Shown piece by piece: positions 1 to 8,211 of a DNA stretch of 64,000 nt. The notes beneath the pieces were generated by a model, which was given only the letters and a program-made list of their open reading frames with translations, was not told where the DNA came from and searched no databases. How positions within the stretch are numbered: the first letter of the stretch is position 1; each line of letters starts with the position of its first letter. This DNA comes from an uncultured bacterium (GTDB lineage Bacteria; Verrucomicrobiota; Lentisphaeria; Victivallales; UBA1829), in contig CACZEK010000010.1 of NCBI GenBank assembly GCA_902780135.1, positions 62,001-126,000 of the forward strand, given 5' to 3'. The position numbers and the translations under genes were made by a program.

Positions 1-830
1 TCGCTGACGTCCTTCAGCATGGCGAGGTGGCCGGGCGGAAGGCAGCGGAAATCGGTCTTGAGCTCGAAATTCGGGATGATGGTGCAGAGGTTGGCGTTGC
101 CGCAGCGTTCCCCGATGCCGTTGACCGTGCCCTGTACGAGGCGCGCGCCGCTCCGCACCGCCACGATGGAGTTCGCGACGGCGGTGCCGGAGTCGTTGTG
201 GCAGTGGATGCCGAGGACGATGTTTTCGGGGAGAAACGCGCGCACCTGCTTCGTGATGTCGAGGATCTCGACGGGGAGCAGGCCGCCGTTGGTGTCGCAG
301 ATGGTGATGACGGACGCGCCGCCTTCGCACGCGGCGGTCAGGACGCGTTCCGCGTAGGCGCGGTCCTCCTGCCAGGCGTCGAAGAAGTGTTCGGCGTCGA
401 AGAGGACCTCGCGTCCGGCGTCGGCGAGGAACCGGCAGGATTCGCGGATCATGGCGAGGTTGTCGTCTTCGGAGACGTTCAGGATCTCGCGGACCTGCGA
501 GGCGGGCGTCTTGCCGACGATGGTGCAGACGGGCGCGCCGGAATCGAGCAGGGCGCGCAGCTGGGGGTCGTTTTCGGCGGCGAGGTCTTTGCGGCGCGTG
601 CAGCCGAAGGCGCAGAGCTTCGCGTATTTGAACGTGTGCGAAGTCGCCTCGCGGAAGAATTCGGCATCGCGCGGATTGGATGCCGGCCAGCCGCCTTCTA
701 TGTATGCCACGCCGAGTTCGTCCAGTTTTTCGGCGATGCGGAGCTTGTCGTCCTTCGAGAACGAGACATGTTCTCCCTGGGCGCCGTCGCGAAGCGTGGA
801 GTCGTAAATGAGGATGTTCTGGTCTGGCAT
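1..830 (-). CDS. cimA: Citramalate synthase (LeuA/homocitrate synthase family), 5' part only
   Basis: The first 276 residues are visible; the gene runs off the left edge. The protein begins with a DSTLRDGAQ motif (residues 10-18), the metal- and substrate-binding start of the HMGL-like TIM barrel. The following GGWPASNPRDAEFF stretch is typical of the CimA subgroup rather than LeuA. Citramalate synthase condenses pyruvate with acetyl-CoA for isoleucine synthesis. A second barrel motif, HCHNDSG, supplies metal-binding histidines. The ATG at 830 was chosen because AAGGAA lies just upstream and the motif follows at once. Sister functions (2-isopropylmalate or homocitrate synthase) are less likely from the motif, but the regulatory C-terminus is not visible. 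Confidence 0.85.
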   Translation of the reverse strand, partial: MPDQNILIYDSTLRDGAQGEHVSFSKDDKLRIAEKLDELGVAYIEGGWPASNPRDAEFFREATSHTFKYAKLCAFGCTRRKDLAAENDPQLRALLDSGAPVCTIVGKTPASQVREILNVSEDDNLAMIRESCRFLADAGREVLFDAEHFFDAWQEDRAYAERVLTAACEGGASVITICDTNGGLLPVEILDITKQVRAFLPENIVLGIHCHNDSGTAVANSIVAVRSGARLVQGTVNGIGERCGNANLCTIIPNFELKTDFRCLPPGHLAMLKDVS

Positions 831-855
831 GGCATGAGTTCCTTGTAAAGGAAAC

Positions 856-883
856 AATATAACGCCGATTTGGAGGAAAACAA
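856..883 (-). promoter_or_regulatory. Probable promoter of cimA
   Basis: On the minus strand TTGTTT (878-883), a 16-bp spacer and TATATT (856-861) match the promoter pattern seen repeatedly in this window. The leader would be only about 20 nt. Confidence 0.45.
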
Positions 884-885
884 CC

Positions 886-912
886 GGAAAACGCATTTTT
901 TTTCGTGTTTTC
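886..912. terminator. Possible hairpin between cimA and the YibE/F gene
   Basis: GGAAAAC (886-892) can pair with GTTTTCC (906-912), extended by one G-T and one C-G pair, around a T-rich loop. It lies downstream of the minus-strand YibE/F gene. The stem is AT-rich and weak. Confidence 0.25.
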
Positions 913-1033
913 CGCTGTTTTTATAGAAAAAAGGGGGAAATGCGGATGAAAATGCGTCGGAAATGCCGGAAAAGGCGGCAGAAAAAAAACGGAACGTCGG
1001 AGACGGGAGACGGAACGGGAGACGGCGGGAGGA

Positions 1034-2227
1034 TCAGGCTTCCGCCGTTTCTTCCGGCTTCTGTTCCGGCTTCTGTTCCGGCTTCTGTTCCGGCTCAGCC
1101 TGTTTTGCCTTGTGCGGGATGATGAATCCGCCGACGAACGCCGTGAACGGGGCGACGAGGACGAGCCCGAAACTTCCGACGAGCGTCTTGACCGCCTCGG
1201 ACGCGACGTAGGGGTTGTTGATGAAGTCGAGCGGGCCGATGCCCTGCGCGGCGAACGTCATCATAAGCGTGAGATAGCCGCCGGAATACGCCAGGAGCAG
1301 CGTCGTGGTCATGGTGCCGACCACGCTGCGGCCCATGTTCAGACCGGAGCCGATCAGCTCGCGGCGCGGGATGTCCGGGCGTTTGTGGAGGATTTCGACC
1401 ATCCCTGCGGAAACGTCCATGGCGAGGTCCATGACCGCGCCGGAACTGGAGAGGAAGATCGCGCCGATGTAGATGTCCGGGAGGCTGAGGAATTCGTAGC
1501 CGGAGTAGAGGAGCGTCTGGGAGTAGGGCATCATGCCGCCGCTGATCTTGAAGAGCTTCGTGAAGACGTACGCCATGCCGCAGCTGGCGAGCACGCCGAG
1601 GATCGCGCCGAAGAACGCCGTGACGCCTTTCCGGGTCATGCCGGCGACCAGGAAGATGATGACCGCGCTGAGCAGCGTGACCGCGGCGAACGTGATCAGC
1701 AGCACGTTTCCTCCTTTCAGGGAGAGCGGGATGACGAGCTTCCAGATGACGAGGCAGCTGAAGACGAAGGAGAGCAGGGCGTTGAACCCGGTGATGCCGC
1801 CGAAGACGAGCAGGAGCAGGGCGAAGAGCCCGAAGAGCAGGAGCGCGTACCCGATGCGGTAGTGGTCCTGCGCGATGACAGTGAAGCTTTCGTCGGCGTC
1901 GTACGGGATGGCGGCGAGCGCGATGTCGCCCGGCTCGAACACCTTGTCCAGCTCCATGTTGGCGCGGATGATGTTCGACCCGTCGAACTCGCGTCCCTTG
2001 AACGGGCCGGAGAGGATTTTCATGCGGACGCGCTGCTCGCCCTTCCTCAGCAGGCCGATCGTGAAGATGTTGCTGTTGTCGACGGAGAGGATGCGCGCCT
2101 TGCACTTGACGCCCTCCGGGGGCGGGGCGGTGTGGAGGATGTCGAGGAACCAAAGCGCGGCGCAGGCAAGGAGGAAAACGACCACCATGACTGCGTCGCG
2201 TCTGGATATTTTCCAATGCTTGAACAT
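1034..2227 (-). CDS. YibE/F family multipass membrane protein
   Basis: 397 residues. A TM anchor (about 14-32) is followed by a soluble segment (about 40-120) and then a series of hydrophobic helices to about residue 370, the layout of the YibE/F family. Family members are inner-membrane proteins of unknown activity. The conserved core includes the GAVMDLAMDVSAGM and NMGRSVVGTMTTTLLLAYSG stretches. The C-terminus ends in a repeated EQKP tail, encoded by three 12-bp units at 1058-1093; such tails vary by slippage and are probably cytoplasmic. The gene sits between cimA and the alkaline phosphatase gene on the same strand. The family call is firm; its transport role is unknown. Confidence 0.85.
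   Translation of the reverse strand: MFKHWKISRRDAVMVVVFLLACAALWFLDILHTAPPPEGVKCKARILSVDNSNIFTIGLLRKGEQRVRMKILSGPFKGREFDGSNIIRANMELDKVFEPGDIALAAIPYDADESFTVIAQDHYRIGYALLLFGLFALLLLVFGGITGFNALLSFVFSCLVIWKLVIPLSLKGGNVLLITFAAVTLLSAVIIFLVAGMTRKGVTAFFGAILGVLASCGMAYVFTKLFKISGGMMPYSQTLLYSGYEFLSLPDIYIGAIFLSSSGAVMDLAMDVSAGMVEILHKRPDIPRRELIGSGLNMGRSVVGTMTTTLLLAYSGGYLTLMMTFAAQGIGPLDFINNPYVASEAVKTLVGSFGLVLVAPFTAFVGGFIIPHKAKQAEPEQKPEQKPEQKPEETAEA
1058..1093. repeat. 12-bp tandem repeat (3 units) in the YibE/F gene
   Basis: Three perfect copies of CTTCTGTTCCGG run head to tail and encode EQKP repeats at the protein C-terminus. The reading frame is kept because the unit is a multiple of three. Confidence 0.9.
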
Positions 2228-2251
2228 GGAAAATGATGATGCGGGATCAGA

Positions 2252-3880
2252 TCATTTCACGGGGACGGAGATGACCGCTTTGAGTCTTTTGGCGACGTCG
2301 GAGTTCTCGTACATGCCGCCGAAGATGTTGGAGTTCACGCCGTAGGAGCTGGTGTCCACGGGGAGGGCGGTGTGCGCGCCGCTGGTCCAGCCGACGGAGC
2401 ATTTGTTGTCGAAGATCGCGACCACGGTGTTCGCCACGGCGTCGCCGCCGCCGCCGAAACCGCCCGCGCGCTTGCCGTTCGGGAACTGCCTGTTGAACGC
2501 CTCTTCGATGCGGTCCTGTTCGGACTTGGTGAGGACGAGCGTGAGTTTTCTGCGCGCCTCGTCGTCCTTCGAGCGGAGGCTGACCTTGGCTTCCTCAGCG
2601 GGCTTCGCGTCGGCGGTCTTTGCCGCGCCTTCCGGTTCCTTCGCTCCGGGGTACTTGTCGAAGATCAGGCCGAAGTTCTCGGTGATGAGCGGCTTGATGT
2701 CGTCGAACTTGATGGTCTTCTCTTCCTTGTTCTCCTGGTTGTTCTGGGCCTGCTGGTTGTTCTGGGCCTGCTGGCTGCCCGGTCTGCCGGGGAAGCCGCC
2801 GAACTGTCTGGGGCCGAGGATGCTGTCGGCGAACCGGTTGACTCTGTTCTTGAACTCGTCGCTGGAGCACTTCTGGTTGCCGAGCAGGTAGATGGAGGAT
2901 TCATACTGGGTGTTCGCGAAGCCGAGGGTCAGGCCGCCGGTCTCGTGGTCGCCGGTGACGACGACGAGCGTGTCTTTCGGATGCTTCTTTGCGAAGTCCA
3001 TGATGACGGTGACGGCGCGGTCCATTTCCATGGTTTCGCGGAGGCTGGCGCCGGCGTCGTTGGCATGTCCGTGGTGGTCGATGTTGCCGCCTTCGACCAT
3101 GATGAAGAACGGCTTGTTCTTCGTCATGAGGAAGTCGATGCACTGCTGGGTGTATTCGGCGAGGCCCCATTCGTCCGCGGGCTTGTCGATGGCGTTGGGG
3201 AGGGCGCCGTTGTGTTCGCGGACGAAGAGCTTGTCGGCTTTCTTCAGGTCGACTTTGCGGACTTCATCCTTGTAGGCGACGGTGTAGCCTTCCTTCTCGG
3301 CGAGCTTGTAGATGTCGTTGTCGCCGCCCCGGTTGCCCTGGAGGCCGCCGCCGCCGAAATAGTCGAAATCGGACTTGATGAGGTCGATGCCGATGTCGTA
3401 GTAGTTGTCGCGGCTCTCGTTGTGGGCGTAGAAGGATGCCGGGGTGGCGTGGTTGATGGTGATGCTGGTGAGGATGCCGACCGCGCGGCCGTTCTTCTTG
3501 GCGACTTCCGCGACGGATTCGAGCTTGCGCTTGCCCTCGGCGTCCATGCCGATGCGTCCGTTGTTGGTCTTTTCGCCGCAGGCGATGGCGGTTCCGCTGG
3601 CGGCGGAGTCGGTGATGAAGTTGCTGAGCGAGCTGGTCTTGGAGTAGCCCTGCACGGGCATGGAGTTGATGGTGAGGCCCTTGCCCATGGTGGAACGGCT
3701 GAACTCTTCCGCCATCATGCGCTGGGGCAGGGACATGCCGTCGCCGATGAACAGGATGACGTATTTGGCGGGTTTAAGGTTCTTGAGCAGGTCGGCGTCG
3801 CTGTCCTGCGCCGGGACCTGCGCCGCGGAGAGCGCGAGGAATGCGCCTGCCGCGAGCATGGCAAAGAAAGAACGTTTCAT
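2252..3880 (-). CDS. phoA: Secreted alkaline phosphatase (PhoA family)
   Basis: 542 residues from the ATG at 3880, chosen because AGGAG lies 8 nt upstream and a signal peptide follows (residues 1-25, ending VPAQ). Metal and nucleophile motifs are intact: FIGDGMS (44-50), DSAASGTA (91-98, with Ser92 the likely phosphorylated residue), HATPASFYAH (144-153), EGGNIDHHGHANDA (263-276), TGDHETGG (309-316), and a C-terminal AHTALPVD. The enzyme hydrolyses phosphomonoesters in the periplasm. A Gln/Asn-rich insert is encoded by two 18-bp repeats at 2739-2774, probably a surface loop. Its own strong promoter lies upstream. A Pho-box was not recognised, so phosphate control is not shown. Confidence 0.93.
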   Translation of the reverse strand: MKRSFFAMLAAGAFLALSAAQVPAQDSDADLLKNLKPAKYVILFIGDGMSLPQRMMAEEFSRSTMGKGLTINSMPVQGYSKTSSLSNFITDSAASGTAIACGEKTNNGRIGMDAEGKRKLESVAEVAKKNGRAVGILTSITINHATPASFYAHNESRDNYYDIGIDLIKSDFDYFGGGGLQGNRGGDNDIYKLAEKEGYTVAYKDEVRKVDLKKADKLFVREHNGALPNAIDKPADEWGLAEYTQQCIDFLMTKNKPFFIMVEGGNIDHHGHANDAGASLRETMEMDRAVTVIMDFAKKHPKDTLVVVTGDHETGGLTLGFANTQYESSIYLLGNQKCSSDEFKNRVNRFADSILGPRQFGGFPGRPGSQQAQNNQQAQNNQENKEEKTIKFDDIKPLITENFGLIFDKYPGAKEPEGAAKTADAKPAEEAKVSLRSKDDEARRKLTLVLTKSEQDRIEEAFNRQFPNGKRAGGFGGGGDAVANTVVAIFDNKCSVGWTSGAHTALPVDTSSYGVNSNIFGGMYENSDVAKRLKAVISVPVK

Positions 3881-3944
3881 GGTGTTACTCCTGAAAAGTT
3901 TAGTGTGTGAACGGGGGGGTGAGGGGGTGTGCTTTACTACATGT

Positions 3945-3972
3945 AAGATACCATTATCGCCCGATTTGTCAA
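3945..3972 (-). promoter_or_regulatory. Promoter of the alkaline phosphatase gene
   Basis: On the minus strand a perfect TTGACA (3967-3972), a 16-bp spacer and TATCTT (3945-3950). The start codon lies about 65 nt downstream. Together with the fabH promoter it accounts for the 307-bp divergent gap 3881-4187, which holds no gene that I can see. Confidence 0.7.
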
Positions 3973-4053
3973 GCGGATTATTGGAAAAAAGGCGAAAAAA
4001 GGCGTGTTTTTTTGCGGAAAGACACATTGTTTTCCTCTGCTGACAAAAAACGC

Positions 4054-4081
4054 TTGAAAAACCGCAAACACGTGATATATT
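4054..4081 (+). promoter_or_regulatory. Promoter of fabH
   Basis: TTGAAA (4054-4059), a 16-bp spacer and TATATT (4076-4081) with an extended TG at 4073-4074. The leader to the fabH ATG is about 100 nt. Confidence 0.7.
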
Positions 4082-4187
4082 ATGGGGTGATCGTCTGTTC
4101 CGTGCGCCCGCGGAGCCTTGTTCGCGGCGGCGGCCGGACGAAACCGGAATCAACACCTGCGCCGAACGGCAATCGAAGGACGACAAC

Positions 4188-5177
4188 ATGGGTATTCGCA
4201 TTGCAGGGACGGGCTCCTACCTCCCTGAAAAAATACGGACAAATGCCGATATTGAGAAGCTGGTCGACACCAACGACGAGTGGATCCGCACGCGTACCGG
4301 CATCGAAGAGCGCCGCATCGCCGCCGCGGACGAAACCGCGTCCACCATGGCGATCCGCGCGGCGGAAAAAGCCCTGGCCGCGGCAGGCGTCGACGGACGC
4401 GACATCGACGCGATCGTGGTCGCCACGATTTCCCCGGACTACATCTTCCCGAACACCGCCGCGCTGGTCCAGCACCATTTCCAGTGCAGGCAGGCGTTCT
4501 GCTTCGACCTCTCCGCCGCGTGCGCCGGATTCGTCTCCTCCCTCGAGGTCGGGTTCTCCCTCATGCGCTCCTTCCCGAAGAAATACCGCAACGTCCTGGT
4601 CTGCGGCTCCGACAAGCTCTCCGTGATCGTGGACTGGACCGACCGCAACACCTGCATCCTCTTCGGTGACGGCGCCGGGTGCGCGCTGCTTCAGAACGAC
4701 GGGGCCGACGCCCCGGACAGCATCCTCGCCAGTTCGCTTCATGCCGACGGCGGCTACACCGACGTCCTGCGGATCCCCGCGGGCGGCAGCCACATGCCCG
4801 CCAGCCATGAATCGGTCTGGGGGCGCAACCATTTCATCTACATGGAAGGCCGCGAGACGTTCAAGCTCGCCGTGAACGCCATGGTCTCCTCCAGCGAAGA
4901 AGTGCTGGCGCAGGCGGGCGTGACGGTCGACCGGCTCGCGCTGGTGATCCCGCATCAGGCGAACCTCCGCATCATCGACGCCGTGGCGAAACGCCTCGGC
5001 GTCGGCGAGGACCGCCTCTTCTGCAACATCCAGCGGTACGGCAACACCAGTTCCGCCTCGATCGGCATCGCGCTCGACGAAGCGTGCCGTTCGGGCCGCA
5101 TCAAACGCGGCGACCTGGTGCTGTTCACGTCGTTCGGCGGCGGCCTGGCGTGGGGCTCCATGCTGGTCCGCTACTGA
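4188..5177 (+). CDS. fabH: 3-oxoacyl-ACP synthase III (KAS III)
   Basis: 329 residues, the usual length. It starts fatty acid synthesis by condensing acetyl-CoA with malonyl-ACP. The catalytic triad is complete: Cys112 in SAACAGF, His256 in IPHQANLR and Asn286 in YGNTSSAS. The GDGAG motif (160-164) and the C-terminal FGGGLAWGS are also present. The gene stands alone, without acpP, fabD or plsX nearby, and is driven by its own promoter. A hairpin with a T-run follows it. Confidence 0.96.
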   Translation: MGIRIAGTGSYLPEKIRTNADIEKLVDTNDEWIRTRTGIEERRIAAADETASTMAIRAAEKALAAAGVDGRDIDAIVVATISPDYIFPNTAALVQHHFQCRQAFCFDLSAACAGFVSSLEVGFSLMRSFPKKYRNVLVCGSDKLSVIVDWTDRNTCILFGDGAGCALLQNDGADAPDSILASSLHADGGYTDVLRIPAGGSHMPASHESVWGRNHFIYMEGRETFKLAVNAMVSSSEEVLAQAGVTVDRLALVIPHQANLRIIDAVAKRLGVGEDRLFCNIQRYGNTSSASIGIALDEACRSGRIKRGDLVLFTSFGGGLAWGSMLVRY

Positions 5178-5188
5178 TCCTGTTTTCC

Positions 5189-5223
5189 GAGGGCGGGTTC
5201 TCCGGGATCCGCTCTTTCTTTTT
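5189..5223 (+). terminator. Possible terminator after fabH
   Basis: GAGGGCGG (5189-5196) pairs with CCGCTCTT (5209-5216), using G-T pairs in its outer half, and is followed by a T-rich run. Confidence 0.4.
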
Positions 5224-5277
5224 GTTCCGAATTCCGCGTTTTGAACATGCTTTGAACTCCGGCGAGGTTTCCCGATC

Positions 5278-6465
5278 ATGAATGCCGTCATCCTGAAAGA
5301 AGGCCGCGAAAAATCCGTCCTGCGGCGTCACCCATGGATCTTTTCCGGCGCGATCCGCGAGGTCGCGGGCGATCCCGGACCCGGCGAGACGGTCGAAGTC
5401 CGCGGCGCGCGCGGCGAGTTCCTGGCGCACGGCGCGTATGCCGCCGAGTCGCATATCCCGGTGAAGCTCTGGAATTTCACGGAATCCGAGGCGGTCGACG
5501 AGGCGTTTTTCAGGAAACGCCTGGCGTCGGCGTTCGAATTGCGGAAGACCGTGTTCCACGGCCGCCTGCCGGACGCGTACCGCCTGGTCTGCGCGGAATC
5601 GGACGGACTCCCCGGGCTGATCGCCGACGTTTTCGGCGAATACGCCGTCTGCCAGATCACGGGCGCGGGCATGGAACGCCACCGCGAGCTGATCGGCGCG
5701 CTGCTGCTGGACTACGCGAAGGGCGTGTACGAGCGGTCGGACGTCGACAGCCGCGCGAAGGACGGCCTGCCGTCCCGGACCGGGCATCTCGCCGGGGAGC
5801 CTCTGCCGGACGTGCTGGAGTTCACGGAGAACGGCATCCGGTACCGCGCGGACTACCTGGCGGGGCACAAGACCGGGTTCTACCTCGACCAGCGCGACAA
5901 CCGCCGTCTGGTGGCGGAATGCGCCGCCGGAGCGGAGAGCGTGCTGAACTGTTTCTCGTATACGGGCGGATTCGGGCTTTCCGCGCTGAAAGGCGGGGCG
6001 AAGCACGTGCTGAACGTGGATTCCTCCGAGCCCGCGCTGGTGTGCGCGCGCGAGCTGGCGGAGCTGAACGGTTTTTCGCCGGACGCGTTCGAGACGAAGG
6101 AGGCGGACGTCTTCCAGTTCCTGCGGAGCTGCCGCGACGCGCGGAAGAGCTTCGACCTGATCGTGCTGGACCCGCCGAAGTTCGCGGAGACCGTGTCGCA
6201 GAGGGAACGCGCCGCCCGCGCCTACAAGGACATCAATCTCCTCGCGGTCAAGCTCCTCAATCCGGGCGGCCAGCTGTTCACGTTCTCCTGTTCCGGCGCG
6301 ATCGACGACGCCCTTTTCGCGAAGATCGTGGATTCCGCGGCGTCGGACGCGCGCCGTCCTCTGCGCACGGTGCGCTGGCTTTCCCAGGGGCCGGACCATC
6401 CGGTCCTGACCTCGTTTCCTGAGGGCCGCTACCTCAAGGGGCTTCAGCTCGCGGCATCGGTCTGA
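5278..6465 (+). CDS. rlmI: Class I rRNA large-subunit methyltransferase, RlmI/RlmK type
   Basis: 395 residues with the RlmI architecture: an N-terminal PUA RNA-binding domain (about 1-75), a central EEHEE-like part (about 75-190) and a Rossmann SAM methyltransferase. Motif I is NCFSYTGGFG (from about 224) and the catalytic-region motif IV is DPPKF (298-302). YRADYLAGHKTGFYLDQRDN is the conserved family stretch before motif I. E. coli RlmI makes m5C1962 in 23S rRNA; the exact target here is inferred. The gene follows fabH by 100 bp on the same strand but is separated from it by a possible terminator. Confidence 0.88.
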   Translation: MNAVILKEGREKSVLRRHPWIFSGAIREVAGDPGPGETVEVRGARGEFLAHGAYAAESHIPVKLWNFTESEAVDEAFFRKRLASAFELRKTVFHGRLPDAYRLVCAESDGLPGLIADVFGEYAVCQITGAGMERHRELIGALLLDYAKGVYERSDVDSRAKDGLPSRTGHLAGEPLPDVLEFTENGIRYRADYLAGHKTGFYLDQRDNRRLVAECAAGAESVLNCFSYTGGFGLSALKGGAKHVLNVDSSEPALVCARELAELNGFSPDAFETKEADVFQFLRSCRDARKSFDLIVLDPPKFAETVSQRERAARAYKDINLLAVKLLNPGGQLFTFSCSGAIDDALFAKIVDSAASDARRPLRTVRWLSQGPDHPVLTSFPEGRYLKGLQLAASV

Positions 6466-6482
6466 GGCGGAGACGGCGCGGC

Positions 6483-6857
6483 TCAGCGCCAGTGCCGGAT
6501 CAGATGCACCGCCACGGCGAGCACGTCCGCGGCGAGCACGAAGAAGGTCATCCCGAACAGCAGGCGCAGGATGCGTTCCTGGAGGATGAATTTGTCGAAA
6601 AGATCGGGCGCGATGCGCCGGATGAGGTCGTCGCGGTCCGCGATCTGCATTTCCCTGCGGCTGTAGCGCCGCCACGGCGCATAGCTGGAGCCGGTTCCGG
6701 GGAGCCTGAAAAAAGGATAGTCGAGTTCGCGGGGGCAGGGGTCGTCCAGTTTTTTCGCGCTGATGCGGCGGATGCGTCTTTTCACGACCTCATGCGACAG
6801 GTCCACAAAGACGAACGCAAGCAGAAAGAGCGCGGAAAGAAGCAGAATGAAGACCAT
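6483..6857 (-). CDS. Small two-helix membrane protein, unknown function
   Basis: 124 residues from the ATG at 6857; a GTG at 6875 would add six residues but has no ribosome site. One hydrophobic helix is at the N-terminus (about 1-18) and another near the C-terminus (about 97-117). Between them lies a basic, Arg-rich cytoplasmic segment (VVKRRIRRISAKKL and further on WRRYSRRE). It points towards rlmI, and their stop codons are close together. I do not recognise a family. The upstream promoter supports a real gene. Confidence 0.6.
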   Translation of the reverse strand: MVFILLLSALFLLAFVFVDLSHEVVKRRIRRISAKKLDDPCPRELDYPFFRLPGTGSSYAPWRRYSRREMQIADRDDLIRRIAPDLFDKFILQERILRLLFGMTFFVLAADVLAVAVHLIRHWR

Positions 6858-6904
6858 GTTGGACGATCCCCGCACGGGTTGACGACGTTGATTTGGCTGG
6901 TAAT

Positions 6905-6933
6905 ATAATACATCCGGGGACGGCGAAAATCAA
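6905..6933 (-). promoter_or_regulatory. Promoter of the small membrane protein gene
   Basis: On the minus strand TTGATT (6928-6933), a 17-bp spacer and TATTAT (6905-6910). Confidence 0.55.
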
Positions 6934-6983
6934 GCCGGAATCGGGAAAAGTGCATGTTTTGCGCGTTTTTTTCGGGCGCGGAT

Positions 6984-7011
6984 TTGCATTCGCGGAAAAA
7001 TGAGGTAAATT
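6984..7011 (+). promoter_or_regulatory. Candidate promoter of the DppB-like permease gene
   Basis: TTGCAT (6984-6989), a 16-bp spacer and TAAATT (7006-7011), about 65 nt before the start codon. It matches the consensus less well than the others. Confidence 0.3.
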
Positions 7012-7077
7012 TGTAAAGCGCATTTGTTATTGGTTCTGTAAACCGCAATCCGCACCGGAAAGGACATCCGCCCGCGC

Positions 7078-8121
7078 ATGAAGGGACAATTCTGGACATA
7101 TCTGGTCAAACGCCTCGGCCTCGGCTTCTTCACGCTCTTCGTGATCCTGCTGGCGAGCTATGCCCTCGTGCGCCTCGCCCCCGGCGATCCGTCCAAAAGC
7201 ACGTTCCTCTCCGCCGACGGCGGCGGCAAGAACGCCGCGGGCTCCATGTCGAGCGACAAGACCGACCTGGGGCGCAACAAGATCATCGAGCAGAAACTCC
7301 ACCTCGACAAACCGATCATCGTCGGGTTCGGTCTGTGGATCTGGGACGCCTGCCACGGCGACCTGGGGGCGTCCGTCGCGGTCGACAAGGGGCGGCCCGT
7401 GACCGAACTGGTCCTCGAACGCCTTCCCATCACGATCCGGCTCAATCTCTTCGCGATCCTCGTCACCTACATCCTGTCCATCCCGATCGGCATCCAGACC
7501 GCCGTCCGGCATGACACGGTGTTCGACAAGACCACGACGCTGTTCCTGTTCTTCCTGTACTCCCTGCCGGCGATCTCCGTGGCGCTGCTGCTCCAGGCGA
7601 CGCTGTGCGTGGGCGGCCTCGTGCCGGTCTTCCCGCTGAAGGGCCTGACGCCCGACATCACGCAGGGGATGAGCTCGTGGAAGATCATGTGGATGACCGC
7701 GCTGCACTACGTCCTCCCCGTCTTCTGCCTCAGCTACGCGTCCTTCGCCGGCATCGCGCGCTTCACGCGGGCGGGCATGCTCGACGTGATCCGCCAGGAA
7801 TACATCCGCACGGCGCGCGCGAAGGGGCTTCCGGAAAAGGATGTCATCTACGTCCACGCGTTCCGCAACGCCCTCATCATCATGATCACGCTCTTCGCGG
7901 GCATCCTGCCCGGGCTGGTGTCCGGCAGCATCCTGATCGAATACATCTTCAACATCCCCGGCATGGGCGCGCTTTCCATGCTCGCGCTCAGCAGCCGCGA
8001 CATCCCGCTGATGATGACGCTTTTCGCGTTCAGCGGATTCCTTACGCTCGCCGGCATCCTGCTGTCGGACATCCTGTACGTGATCGCCGACCCGCGGATC
8101 GGATTCGAGTCCCGCGTGTAA
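7078..8121 (+). CDS. ABC transporter permease, oligopeptide/dipeptide type (DppB/OppB family)
   Basis: 347 residues with the DppB layout: an N-terminal helix (about 11-30) followed by the conserved VRLAPGDP, a periplasmic loop, then five more helices. The coupling segment that contacts the ATPase is visible as EYIRTARAKGLPEKDVIYVHAFRNA, the binding-protein-dependent permease (EAA) motif. The product would form half of an inner-membrane channel for peptides or nickel. No second permease (DppC), ATPase or binding protein gene adjoins it, since the next gene is on the opposite strand. Its partners must therefore be encoded elsewhere. Confidence 0.9.
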   Translation: MKGQFWTYLVKRLGLGFFTLFVILLASYALVRLAPGDPSKSTFLSADGGGKNAAGSMSSDKTDLGRNKIIEQKLHLDKPIIVGFGLWIWDACHGDLGASVAVDKGRPVTELVLERLPITIRLNLFAILVTYILSIPIGIQTAVRHDTVFDKTTTLFLFFLYSLPAISVALLLQATLCVGGLVPVFPLKGLTPDITQGMSSWKIMWMTALHYVLPVFCLSYASFAGIARFTRAGMLDVIRQEYIRTARAKGLPEKDVIYVHAFRNALIIMITLFAGILPGLVSGSILIEYIFNIPGMGALSMLALSSRDIPLMMTLFAFSGFLTLAGILLSDILYVIADPRIGFESRV

Positions 8122-8211
8122 AATAGTATTTGCGCGGGAGAAAAGGGTGGACGGATGGGAAAAAGAGGCTTATAGTGCCTGTCAGTTTTTCCGGTGTTTT
8201 ATTCCCGGCGT

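Noticed and set aside
1112..2236. Long plus-strand open frame opposite the YibE/F gene
   Set aside because: It is a product of GC-rich codon bias on the other strand; the protein is Glu/Asp/Arg-rich with no family motif, while the minus-strand frame is a clear membrane protein.
3881..4201. N-terminal extension of the alkaline phosphatase
   Set aside because: It would cross the promoter and put the signal peptide in the interior of the protein.
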